From the NCBI GenBank assembly GCA_023488565.1, contig JAMDDZ010000151.1:1-25409 (forward strand): a stretch of DNA of 25,409 bases. Direction: 5' to 3'. The position numbers and the translations under genes are program-made. The stretch is from Bacillota bacterium. GTDB taxonomy: Bacteria > Bacillota > Sulfobacillia > Sulfobacillales > Sulfobacillaceae. The notes beneath the pieces are model-generated. The model was not told the origin of the DNA, did no database searches, and was given only the letters and a program-made list of their open reading frames with translations. Of this stretch, positions 15,969 through 23,337 are shown piece after piece; positions within the stretch are counted from its first letter, which is position 1, and every line of letters starts with the position of its first letter.

Positions 15969-17294
15969 TCATTTCACCTGAGTCAAGGGCCGGGCAAAAA
16001 TCTCTCCATTATCGTCCGGTTGGTACAGGGTTTGTCCCACGATCACCGGATAATCGGCAGCAAACATACTCCCAGTCATTGTCTGGGAGTCAATCAGGCG
16101 GCCGGAGGAAGCATTTAACACATAAAAAGTTCCTTTGCTGTCTCCAAAATAGAGACGGTTAGCTAATAAGGCGGGGGCTTCGGAGATTGGCCCTGAGGCA
16201 TGGAAAACCCACTGAACCGCCCCGGTTGCTGCATTGAGGGCATACTCGCTACTGGTAACCATACTGCCGAAATATACCGTCGAGCCCACCGCTACCGGCG
16301 CTGCAGCCTCAATATTGAGGGGCAGGGTGCCTGAACCCAAATCCGTTTGCCAAGCCAATTTTCCGCCAGTGGTAAAGGCAAACGCCACAGAAGACGGCTT
16401 AGTCCAGCTGCCAACCGTCCCCAACACGTAGACCTGGTTATTGGAAAACGCCAACGAGCAGTCGTCGGTCCCAGCAAACACGCCAGGAATAGGGGTCTTC
16501 CATAAAATTTTGTGCGTAGCCACATCAATAGCATAAAGATCATACGGATGTGCACCAGATACATAAAGTATCCCGTTGGCATATGTAGGAGAAGACATGC
16601 TAACGTATGAGCCAATCGATACGGTCCACTCCTTCTGACCGCTCTGGGCATCAAAGGAGTAGACTTTGCCATCGCCGTTGGCCACAAGAAGGGTATTGCC
16701 TTCTAACACGAAGGTAGGCATGTCCTCCCCACGGGTCAAATACTCCCAGACTACTTGGCCAGTCTTTTCGTTCAAGGCGTAGATCCCGCTCAAACCGACC
16801 CCACGGATAATGTGGCGCGTGTTCAAGTTATCCTCTTTGGCAAAATTCGCCGCGGTAAATCCTCCCGATCCACTGCCAACAAACACCAATCCATCACCCA
16901 CCACTGGGGTAGTCATCGACATATTATTCAGGGTTCGCCGCCAGAGGAGCCGTCCTGTTTTAGCCCCTAATGCGTAGATATACCCATGAACACTTTGTCC
17001 GGGGAATATTCCGCTATCGCTTGACGCATAAACCACGCCATTAGCCACCGAAGCTTGCTGAATCGGCACCGGAGCCTTAAACGTCCATGTGGTTGTCCAA
17101 TGAGCCACCGAAGGGGATTCATATACCGCGTTGTTGCTGTCACCCATCGCATATTCGGAAAATTTAGCCGGACCTATGTGAGTTGAAGCGACAGCAACAT
17201 TGCGGGCCAATGTTTGCGTGCCCCATACCACGGCTATTGCTACGGCCGCCAACACCGCCAATATCGTCTGCCAGTGCCGTAATACACGTTGCAT
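15969..17294 (-). CDS. Exported PQQ-type beta-propeller repeat protein
   Basis: The protein has 441 residues from the ATG at 17294 (a TTG one codon earlier is also possible; GGAGG precedes both). A basic start and hydrophobic segment (~10-30) form a signal peptide or anchor, so the rest is probably outside the membrane. At least seven repeats of the form YALxxxTGxxxW can be seen, for example IYALGAKTGRLLWRR, IYALNEKTGQVVWEY, VYSFDAQSGQKEWT, LYAIDVATHKILWK and YALNAATGAVQWVF. That implies a seven- or eight-bladed propeller. No dehydrogenase calcium- or PQQ-binding residues or heme motif are obvious, so scaffold or binding protein is safer than enzyme. It is monocistronic and divergent from moeA. 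Confidence 0.88.
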   Translation of the reverse strand: MQRVLRHWQTILAVLAAVAIAVVWGTQTLARNVAVASTHIGPAKFSEYAMGDSNNAVYESPSVAHWTTTWTFKAPVPIQQASVANGVVYASSDSGIFPGQSVHGYIYALGAKTGRLLWRRTLNNMSMTTPVVGDGLVFVGSGSGGFTAANFAKEDNLNTRHIIRGVGLSGIYALNEKTGQVVWEYLTRGEDMPTFVLEGNTLLVANGDGKVYSFDAQSGQKEWTVSIGSYVSMSSPTYANGILYVSGAHPYDLYAIDVATHKILWKTPIPGVFAGTDDCSLAFSNNQVYVLGTVGSWTKPSSVAFAFTTGGKLAWQTDLGSGTLPLNIEAAAPVAVGSTVYFGSMVTSSEYALNAATGAVQWVFHASGPISEAPALLANRLYFGDSKGTFYVLNASSGRLIDSQTMTGSMFAADYPVIVGQTLYQPDDNGEIFARPLTQVK

Positions 17295-17338
17295 CAAGGT
17301 TTCGCCTCCCTTTATAACTAAAGAAACTTTCCATAGAC

Positions 17339-17352
17339 GCCGACATGTCTGC
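17339..17352. promoter_or_regulatory. Near-palindrome upstream of the propeller gene, possible operator
   Basis: GCCGACATGTCTGC contains the perfect 8-bp palindrome GACATGTC and matches its own reverse complement at 12 of 14 bases. On the minus strand it lies just downstream of a TATGAT (17367-17362) that could be the -10 for the propeller gene. It is a position where a repressor could act, but no -35 is evident and the assignment is tentative. Confidence 0.3.
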
Positions 17353-17454
17353 GGTCACTGTATCATACCTATAGCCGCGAACCCGCTTTACTCTCCTGAA
17401 AAATAACTGAATTACCAATCTCCGTTGGATAGGCTGTAGTCAACACGCGAGGTC

Positions 17455-17463
17455 TGTTAAAAT
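17455..17463 (+). promoter_or_regulatory. Candidate extended -10 for moeA
   Basis: TGTTAAAAT fits the TGnTATAAT extended -10 form with one mismatch, 33 bases before the moeA start. No good -35 is present, which is acceptable for extended -10 promoters. A GAGG ribosome binding site follows at 17486-17489. Confidence 0.4.
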
Positions 17464-17496
17464 GTTGTCAATACTTGCAAAGATGAGGCTAAAACC

Positions 17497-18723
17497 ATGA
17501 TATCAGTGGAAGAGGCACAACGTCGGGTCATTAAGGGCGCTCTGTCCAAACCCCTTACGCCCGTTATCGTATCCTTGGAGGAATCGTTAGGTCGTGTATT
17601 AGCTGAACCCATAGTTTCAGACTTAGACAGTCCTCCATTTGACAACAGCTCCATGGACGGCTTTGCTGTTCAAGCCAAAAGCGTGGCGGGAGCGCGGCCC
17701 GATCACCCAGTCCCCTTGGATGTGGTCGCCACCATTTCAGCAGGCCACCCAGTTCCGGACTCATTAACCCGCTTGGACCAGTGTTATCGAATTATGACCG
17801 GAGCCCCTGTGCCGCGAGATGTTGATGCTGTCGTGCAGGTCGAATGGACCGAAAAAGATCCACGGCATCCATCTCGTGTTTTGATTAAGAGGCCCGTAGA
17901 GCCCGGCTTGAACATTCGCCGTCAAGGCGCCGATATGGCTAAAGGAGACACCATATTGCGCTCAGGAACGCGCATTACCCCAGCAATCATAGGCATTGCA
18001 GCCACATTGGGGCGTACCTCGTTGCCGGTATACCCCGCACCCAGAGTGGCCATCATCTCGACGGGCGACGAAATTGTAGAGCCTTCCGAGCAGCCCGGTC
18101 CTGGGCAAATCCGCAATTCTAACGCCTATGCTCTTTATGCCGCTGTAGCTGAAGCAGGAGGTCAACCGGTGCTGATGGCGCATGCGCCCGACCATTTGCA
18201 GACTATAGTGGAACGACTCGACCAAGCCGCGCAATATGAACTGATTCTCAGTTCTGGAGGAGTATCGGTGGGAGACTTTGATCTGGTGAAAACCGCATTG
18301 GACCAACATGGCACGTTAGACTTTTGGCGAGTTAATGTGAAGCCCGGAAAACCGATTGCCTACGGCCATTATCGCCATACCCCATTTTTTGGCTTGCCAG
18401 GCAACCCTGTATCGGCCTTAATTACTTTTGAATTGTTTGTCCGACCTGTGATTCGTCAGTTGCAAGGCGATAGTCGATGGCGACGTTTAATGGTGGTTCT
18501 CCCATTAATGCAGGACTTCACCGAAGTTTCCGACCGTCGGCATTATGTTCGGTGCCGAATAGAATACGACGGGTCGGGAAAGGCAGGCATTGTGCCCAGC
18601 CCGGATCAAGGTTCCGCGATTCAAACTTCATGGCTTGATGCCACAGCATTGATGATGGTTCCAGAAAATACCGGACCTCTTTTGGCTGGCACCGAGGTCT
18701 CCGTTATGGTGCTCAGACCCTAA
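17497..18723 (+). CDS. moeA: Molybdopterin molybdenumtransferase MoeA
   Basis: MoeA inserts molybdate into adenylated molybdopterin to give active molybdenum cofactor. It has 408 residues, the normal length. The N-terminal motif PPFDNSSMDGFAV is the MoeA signature, followed by ITGAPxP-like IMTGAPVPRDVDAVV. The MoCF-binding domain has IISTGDEIV and ILSSGGVSVGDFDLVK, then FFGLPGNPVSALITFELFVRP. The C-terminal beta domain ends the protein. No other molybdenum cofactor gene is in the window, so partners must be elsewhere. It is followed 101 bases later by pspA, which seems to have its own -10. Confidence 0.95.
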   Translation: MISVEEAQRRVIKGALSKPLTPVIVSLEESLGRVLAEPIVSDLDSPPFDNSSMDGFAVQAKSVAGARPDHPVPLDVVATISAGHPVPDSLTRLDQCYRIMTGAPVPRDVDAVVQVEWTEKDPRHPSRVLIKRPVEPGLNIRRQGADMAKGDTILRSGTRITPAIIGIAATLGRTSLPVYPAPRVAIISTGDEIVEPSEQPGPGQIRNSNAYALYAAVAEAGGQPVLMAHAPDHLQTIVERLDQAAQYELILSSGGVSVGDFDLVKTALDQHGTLDFWRVNVKPGKPIAYGHYRHTPFFGLPGNPVSALITFELFVRPVIRQLQGDSRWRRLMVVLPLMQDFTEVSDRRHYVRCRIEYDGSGKAGIVPSPDQGSAIQTSWLDATALMMVPENTGPLLAGTEVSVMVLRP

Positions 18724-18783
18724 CACGACGACATCTTAATGTATCTATGTTGCCATCTATTATCGAAATTTCCCACGATGCCG

Positions 18784-18789
18784 TATAAT
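18784..18789 (+). promoter_or_regulatory. Candidate -10 for pspA
   Basis: TATAAT lies 36 bases upstream of the pspA start, within CGTATAATA. The -35 region (18760-18766) is not a clear sigma-A match. The overlapping CGTATA resembles an ECF (SigW-like) -10, but no TGAAAC lies at the right distance. GAGGGAGGT follows as a strong ribosome binding site. Confidence 0.5.
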
Positions 18790-18824
18790 AAACAAGGTTG
18801 CACTTTTGAGAGGGAGGTCAGATT

Positions 18825-19559
18825 ATGGCAGGATTACTGGATCGAGTGAAAACCATCTTAGGCGCTAAAGCCAACAAAGCCTTGGACACCATGGAAGATC
18901 CCACCGAAACCGTCGAATATTCTTATGAGCAAATGCAAGATGCCATGCAAGAAACCCGTCGCCATATTGTGGAAGTCGCTACCGCAAAAAAGCAGTTGGA
19001 AATGCAGGTCGCGGCATTGCAGCAAAAAGTCGATCAATATGATCAAGACGCTCGTGATGCAGTGCAAGGCGGGCGTGACGATCTCGCCGCCCAAGCCCTA
19101 TCGCTAAAAACTACGATTCAACAACAAATGCAAGATTTGCAAACCCATGTTCAACAAACCCAATCCGAAGAAGACAAACTCACGCAGGCGCAACACAAAT
19201 TGGAGGAGCAAATCGAAACCTTCCGCACTCAAAAAGAAGTTATGAAAGCGCAATATTCCGCTGCTAAAGCAGAAGTCCAAGTCGGCGAAACCATCTCCGG
19301 GATTACCCAGCACGCCCAAGATATCAGCGGCTCATTGCAACGGGCCCAAGACAAAATCTCCTCGATGCAAGCTAAAGCATCGGCAATCGATGAATTGTCA
19401 TCCAATCCAGACTTCAATGCGTTGCCCACGTCATCGCATACCGACACTATTCGGCAACAACTAGATCAAGCCAAAGCCAGCGATCAAGTACAAAGCGAGT
19501 TGGCAAGGCTCAAAGCGGAAATGCAGTTGCCTCCATCTAATCCTCAAACGCCCTCTTAA
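18825..19559 (+). CDS. pspA: PspA/IM30 (ESCRT-III-like) membrane-stress protein
   Basis: The protein has 244 residues, mostly one long coiled coil rich in Gln, Ala, Glu and Lys. The amphipathic start MAGLLDRVKTILGAKANKAL is the family's membrane-binding helix 0, and EDPTETVEYSYEQMQD is the typical first part of helix 1. The family forms rods or rings that protect or remodel the cytoplasmic membrane under stress. A flexible tail rich in Ser and Pro ends the protein. It appears monocistronic: its own -10, a strong ribosome binding site and a terminator that overlaps its last codons. No pspF, liaF or other partner is adjacent. Confidence 0.92.
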   Translation: MAGLLDRVKTILGAKANKALDTMEDPTETVEYSYEQMQDAMQETRRHIVEVATAKKQLEMQVAALQQKVDQYDQDARDAVQGGRDDLAAQALSLKTTIQQQMQDLQTHVQQTQSEEDKLTQAQHKLEEQIETFRTQKEVMKAQYSAAKAEVQVGETISGITQHAQDISGSLQRAQDKISSMQAKASAIDELSSNPDFNALPTSSHTDTIRQQLDQAKASDQVQSELARLKAEMQLPPSNPQTPS

Positions 19560-19574
19560 CGAGGGCGTTTTCTC
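19546..19574 (+). terminator. Intrinsic terminator of pspA
   Basis: AAACGCCCTC (19546-19555) pairs perfectly with GAGGGCGTTT (19561-19570) around a 5-base loop, followed by TCT. The A/T end of the stem supplies the U-tract. The pspA stop codon (19557-19559) is in the loop, so the left arm is coding. Confidence 0.9.
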
Positions 19575-19577
19575 CAT

Positions 19578-19606
19578 TTGACGCACACCCTTATCGGCTT
19601 TATAAT
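19578..19606 (+). promoter_or_regulatory. Sigma-A type promoter of the riboflavin operon
   Basis: TTGACG at 19578-19583 and TATAAT at 19601-19606 are separated by exactly 17 bases. Transcription should start near 19613, about 15 bases before the riboswitch. This is the clearest promoter in the window. Confidence 0.85.
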
Positions 19607-19627
19607 ACTATCAATCAATAAGCATTA

Positions 19628-19768
19628 ACCTTCGGGGCGTGGTGAGGAACCCAAGAGTTCCAATTCCCGACCGGCGGTGATCTCTTAATAGAGAAGCCCG
19701 CGAGCCCGCATAGGGCAGGAGTCCGGTGAGAATCCGGCGCCGACAGTATAGTCTGGATGAGAGAAGGT
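19628..19768 (+). promoter_or_regulatory. FMN riboswitch (RFN element)
   Basis: The conserved blocks appear in order: ACCTTCGGGGC at the 5' side of P1/P2, ATTCCCGACCGGCGGT, AGCCCGCGAGC, GTCCGGTGAGAATCCGG, CCGACAGTATAGTC and GGATGAGAGAAGG closing P1. It senses FMN and lowers expression of the riboflavin operon when FMN is plentiful. It lies in the ribD leader, between a good promoter and a terminator hairpin. The P3-type stem (CTCTTAATAGAG) is short. Confidence 0.97.
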
Positions 19769-19807
19769 ATGGTAGAGGCCGCATCTTTAGCCTATTCTTC
19801 TCTCGTT

Positions 19808-19829
19808 ATCCCCGGAAAGGGGATTTTTT
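19808..19829 (+). terminator. Riboswitch terminator that also contains the ribD ribosome binding site
   Basis: ATCCCC (19808-19813) pairs with GGGGAT (19819-19824) around a GGAAA loop, followed by TTTTTT. The 3' arm sequence AAAGGGGA is also the ribD ribosome binding site, 8 bases before the ATG. One hairpin can therefore stop transcription and hide the translation start. Confidence 0.82.
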
Positions 19830-19830
19830 C

Positions 19831-20910
19831 ATGTCAGAACACATGAGACGCGCACTTCAATTAGCCAAACGGGGACGCTACACGGCATCGCCCAATCCCA
19901 TGGTAGGGGCCGTAGTGGTAGATTGTTTCGGAGAGATTGTCGGTCAAGGATACCATCGGCGGGCCGGAGGCCCGCATGCCGAAGTGTATGCATTACGGCA
20001 GGCGGGAGAACGGGCACGGGGAGGCTCGCTTTATGTCACCTTAGAACCGTGTAATCACCAAGGACGTACGCCCCCATGCACCGAGGCCATTATCGCTGCG
20101 GGCATCCAGAGCGTGCACATTGCATCTTTAGATCCAAATCCCCATGTAGCGGGAGGCGGTGCCGAGCGGCTGCGACAACAGGGTATTGGCGTTGAAGTCG
20201 GCGATCTTCAATCCGAAGCCATCGCCCTCAATCGGCCATTTATGACATGGAGTACCTTAGGCCGGCCCATGGTCACTTTAAAAGCGGCGACCAGCCTCGA
20301 TGGGAAAATTAACGGGTGGGTTCCTGCGACCCGATATTTATCCAGTGCCGAAACCTTAAAAAGGGTTCATGATCTAAGACGATCCCATGACGCAATTTTA
20401 GTCGGCATAGGTACTGTGATTGCCGATGATCCTTCTTTAACCTACCGAGGAAAGGGCAAAGGACGCGACCCGGTCCGCGTGATTGTCGATAGCCACGGTC
20501 GCACGCCCCCTAGTTGCCGTGCGTTGCAGACGACATCACAAGCTCCGACCTTAATTTATTCTACCGAGGATGCCTCTGTAGAATGGGAACGACAAATTTT
20601 TGCCAACGGCGGTGAAGTAGTTCGGGTGGCGCATTCGGATAGCGGCCAGGTGCACTTGCCTTCGATATTGCACGATTTGGCAGAACGCCGCATTCTCTCG
20701 GTTCTAGTGGAAGGCGGTGCCACCATCCATGGGGAATTTTTAAAGCAAAGTTTAGCAGATCAATGGATTAGCTTTTTTAGTCCGATACTCATCGGAGATC
20801 GCGGTCTGGCAGCCGTTTTCGGCAGCCCGGTCCCGAGCGCCACCTGTGAATTGGTTGAGGTCAGGACGTTAGGTACCGATCTGATGGTTCGCGCACTCAT
20901 TACCAGGTAA
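19831..20910 (+). CDS. ribD: Bifunctional riboflavin deaminase/reductase RibD
   Basis: It carries out the second and third steps of riboflavin synthesis: deamination of the pyrimidine, then NADPH-dependent reduction of the ribosyl side chain. It has 359 residues. The deaminase domain (1-~145) has the zinc ligands in GGPHAEVYAL (His49, Glu51) and EPCNHQGRTPPC (Cys74, Cys83). The reductase domain (~147-359) starts at VTLKAATSLDGKI and has VLVEGGATIHGEFL near the end. The start ATG at 19831 follows AAAGGGGA; the frame stays open upstream through the riboswitch, which is not coding. It is the first gene of the operon. Confidence 0.96.
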   Translation: MSEHMRRALQLAKRGRYTASPNPMVGAVVVDCFGEIVGQGYHRRAGGPHAEVYALRQAGERARGGSLYVTLEPCNHQGRTPPCTEAIIAAGIQSVHIASLDPNPHVAGGGAERLRQQGIGVEVGDLQSEAIALNRPFMTWSTLGRPMVTLKAATSLDGKINGWVPATRYLSSAETLKRVHDLRRSHDAILVGIGTVIADDPSLTYRGKGKGRDPVRVIVDSHGRTPPSCRALQTTSQAPTLIYSTEDASVEWERQIFANGGEVVRVAHSDSGQVHLPSILHDLAERRILSVLVEGGATIHGEFLKQSLADQWISFFSPILIGDRGLAAVFGSPVPSATCELVEVRTLGTDLMVRALITR

Positions 20911-20934
20911 AAAGAAAGGGGACACGTTGTTCTC

Positions 20935-21534
20935 ATGTTTACAGGTTTGGTGGAAACCATAGGCACCATCACGCAAACTCGGCGGGAGCCTGATGGGGTA
21001 TCGGCACGGATGACGATACAAGTCACAGATTTTCACGATCTCACACTCGGCGAATCGATTGCAGTCAACGGGGTCTGTTTGACGGTAGTGGATATTTCAC
21101 CGCCCAATTTTTCCGTCCAGGTCAGCCCGACCACCCTCGCTCTCACCTCCCTTGGCAGCCTGAACAGGGGAGATCCCATTAATTTGGAACGATCCGTCAC
21201 CCCAACCACGCGACTGGGCGGCCACTGGGTATTGGGTCACATCGACACCACGGGACAACTTACTCAAGTATTGGCAGAGGGCGAGGCTCAACATGTCACC
21301 ATCTCATATGATCCTGAGTTCAACGATTTAATTTTACCTTTAGGATCAGTCACACTAGACGGAGTCAGTCTTACCGTGGTGTCCTGTCATGATGGAGATT
21401 TTCGCGTGACGTTAATCCCTCACACCCAGCACACCACTACGCTAGGGGGATGGAAATCGGGGCAGCGGGTCAATATTGAATTCGACGTTCTGGGCAAATA
21501 CATTAAGCACTTGCTAAGCAAACAAGGAGGATAA
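20935..21534 (+). CDS. ribE: Riboflavin synthase alpha chain
   Basis: It converts two 6,7-dimethyl-8-ribityllumazine molecules into riboflavin and a pyrimidine. It has 199 residues with two lumazine-binding repeats: 1-~97, starting MFTGLVETIGTI with SIAVNGVCLTV, and ~98-199, with GHWVLGHIDTTG and LDGVSLTVV. The universal N-terminus fixes the start at 20935, although the ribosome binding site AAAGGGGA is about 13 bases away, which is rather far. It lies 24 bases after ribD and 2 bases before ribBA. The symbol follows Firmicute usage; the same enzyme is ribC in some species. Confidence 0.96.
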   Translation: MFTGLVETIGTITQTRREPDGVSARMTIQVTDFHDLTLGESIAVNGVCLTVVDISPPNFSVQVSPTTLALTSLGSLNRGDPINLERSVTPTTRLGGHWVLGHIDTTGQLTQVLAEGEAQHVTISYDPEFNDLILPLGSVTLDGVSLTVVSCHDGDFRVTLIPHTQHTTTLGGWKSGQRVNIEFDVLGKYIKHLLSKQGG

Positions 21535-21536
21535 AA

Positions 21537-22772
21537 ATGGCTACAGAAAAGTTAGACGATATAGCCACCACGCCCGTCCCATTTGACACTATCGAGGACG
21601 CCCTATCGGCACTAAAGGCAGGAGAAATCATCATCGTAGTTGATGATGAAGATCGAGAAAATGAGGGAGATCTCATTATTGCTGCGGAAAAAATCACTCC
21701 GGAAGCGATAAACTTTATGGCTCAATGGGGCCGTGGCTTAATTTGTGTCCCTATGACCGGAGAACGATTAGACGCGTTGCACTTGCCACCAATGGTGGAA
21801 GTGGCCCAAGATTCCATGCATACCGCATTTTCGGTTTCCGTTGACGCCCGTCACCATGTTACCACTGGGATTTCAGCACATGATCGTGCGATGACGGTCA
21901 AAGCCCTCATTAATCCCGATACCAAGCCAGAGGACCTCACCAGGCCAGGCCACATCTTTCCGCTGCGGGCTAAAGAAGGTGGTGTTCTGCGCCGTCCTGG
22001 CCACACCGAAGCTGGCGTTGACCTTACCCGCTTGGCTGGGTTTTCCCCCGCCGCTGTGATTTGTGAAATTTTACAACCTGACGGTACAATGGCGCGTTTG
22101 CCAGAACTCATCGAATTCAAAAACCGATTTAGCCTTAAAATGATTACGATTGCCGATCTCATCGCCTATCGGCGTCGCCAGGAAACGGTTTTTACTCGAG
22201 ATGGGGTAGCACAACTGCCCACCCGCTATGGTACCTTCGAGGCCGTTGCCTGTACCGAAAAATTGACTGGCGTCACGCACCTGGCGTTAGTGATGGGCGA
22301 TGTCAGCGATGGGCGGCCGGTACTGGTACGGGTTCATTCGGAGTGTTTGACGGGGGATGTCTTTGGCTCCAAACGCTGCGATTGCGGTGAACAACTAGAC
22401 ATGGCCCTGAAAAAGATTGCCGCCGAACATCGCGGGGTACTGCTCTACATGCGCCAAGAAGGGCGGGGTATCGGACTGGCCAACAAAATCAAGGCTTATG
22501 CCCTACAGGAGGCAGGCTACGACACCGTCTCCGCTAATCGCGCGTTGGGATTCCCTCCAGATTCCCGAGACTATGGTGTGGGCGCACAAATACTGTCTAG
22601 CCTGGGGATTTCCCAGATACGGCTTTTGACCAATAATCCTAAGAAATATTCGGCGCTCGAGGGATATGGTCTGGAAATTGTGGAACGAGTCCCGATTACG
22701 ACCATTCCCCAACCGGAAAATGCCTTCTATCTCAAAACCAAGAAGCAACAAATGGGGCACTGGTTTGACTAG
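21537..22772 (+). CDS. ribBA: Bifunctional DHBP synthase / GTP cyclohydrolase II
   Basis: It makes both precursors of riboflavin: 3,4-dihydroxy-2-butanone 4-phosphate from ribulose 5-phosphate, and the pyrimidine from GTP. It has 411 residues. The RibB domain (~15-213) contains DDEDRENEGD at 36-45 and RPGHTEAGVDL. The RibA domain (~218-411) contains the zinc site at Cys270, Cys281 and Cys283 (HSECLTGDVFGSKRCDCG), the GTP motif RQEGRGIGL at 306-314 and NNPKKYSALEGYG. GGAGG inside the ribE stop region serves as ribosome binding site, so it is coupled to ribE. Confidence 0.97.
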   Translation: MATEKLDDIATTPVPFDTIEDALSALKAGEIIIVVDDEDRENEGDLIIAAEKITPEAINFMAQWGRGLICVPMTGERLDALHLPPMVEVAQDSMHTAFSVSVDARHHVTTGISAHDRAMTVKALINPDTKPEDLTRPGHIFPLRAKEGGVLRRPGHTEAGVDLTRLAGFSPAAVICEILQPDGTMARLPELIEFKNRFSLKMITIADLIAYRRRQETVFTRDGVAQLPTRYGTFEAVACTEKLTGVTHLALVMGDVSDGRPVLVRVHSECLTGDVFGSKRCDCGEQLDMALKKIAAEHRGVLLYMRQEGRGIGLANKIKAYALQEAGYDTVSANRALGFPPDSRDYGVGAQILSSLGISQIRLLTNNPKKYSALEGYGLEIVERVPITTIPQPENAFYLKTKKQQMGHWFD

Positions 22773-22869
22773 AGACTCACAATGAGGCACCATGAATTGA
22801 TGCAACACTTATAGCTCGAAGAATTCAACTCAACAAAAATTTTCGGGTTTGTCAAAAGGGGACATAATC

Positions 22870-23337
22870 TTGGCCGAATATTTAGGATTTCTTCGCACTT
22901 ACACCGGACAACGATGGGCCATTGTAGCCAGCCGTTTTAATCAACGTATTACCGATCGCCTTGTCGACGGGGCTGTTGACACATTGATTCGGCATGGGGC
23001 TCCCAAAGAATCCATCGATATCTATTGGGTTCCTGGAGCCTTTGAAATTCCCGGCGTTGTTGCCCACTTAATCAAAAAGCCTTATACGGCAATTGTCACC
23101 TTAGGGGCAGTCATACGGGGAGAAACGCCGCACTTTGACTTCGTTGCCTCTAACACAGCGTCAGGTATTGCCCGACTTTCTCAGGATAGCGCCATTCCTG
23201 TCATTTTTGGTGTACTGACCACCGACACCATGGCTCAAGCCGAAGATCGTGCAGACGGAAAGGCAGGCAACAAAGGATCCGATGCCGCATTAGCAGCAAT
23301 AGAAATGGCTGACCTATTGCGGCAAAGCAGCCATTAA
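22870..23337 (+). CDS. ribH: 6,7-Dimethyl-8-ribityllumazine synthase
   Basis: It condenses the RibA/RibD product with dihydroxybutanone phosphate; members form pentamers or 60-mers. It has 155 residues from a TTG at 22870, matching the family, with AAAGGGGA 8 bases upstream. The open frame begins earlier at 22849, but that part holds the ribosome binding site. Motifs: ASRFNQRITDRLVDGA, VPGAFEIPGVV, GAVIRGETPHFDFVA with the catalytic His, and GVLTTDTMAQAEDRA. A 97-base gap separates it from ribBA, longer than the other gaps in the operon, with no clear promoter or terminator in it. Its stop overlaps the convergent folK/birA stop by four bases. Confidence 0.95.
   Translation: MAEYLGFLRTYTGQRWAIVASRFNQRITDRLVDGAVDTLIRHGAPKESIDIYWVPGAFEIPGVVAHLIKKPYTAIVTLGAVIRGETPHFDFVASNTASGIARLSQDSAIPVIFGVLTTDTMAQAEDRADGKAGNKGSDAALAAIEMADLLRQSSH

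Noticed and set aside
15969..17294. Calling the propeller protein a PQQ-dependent dehydrogenase
   Set aside because: The repeats show the fold only; I cannot see the cofactor and calcium ligands or a heme motif.
18764..18787. SigW-like promoter for pspA
   Set aside because: CGTATA is present, but the GAAA-like element is only about 12 bases upstream, too close for an ECF promoter.
19726..19830. 35-codon extension of RibD
   Set aside because: It reads through the riboswitch 3' part and the terminator, which are non-coding RNA structure.
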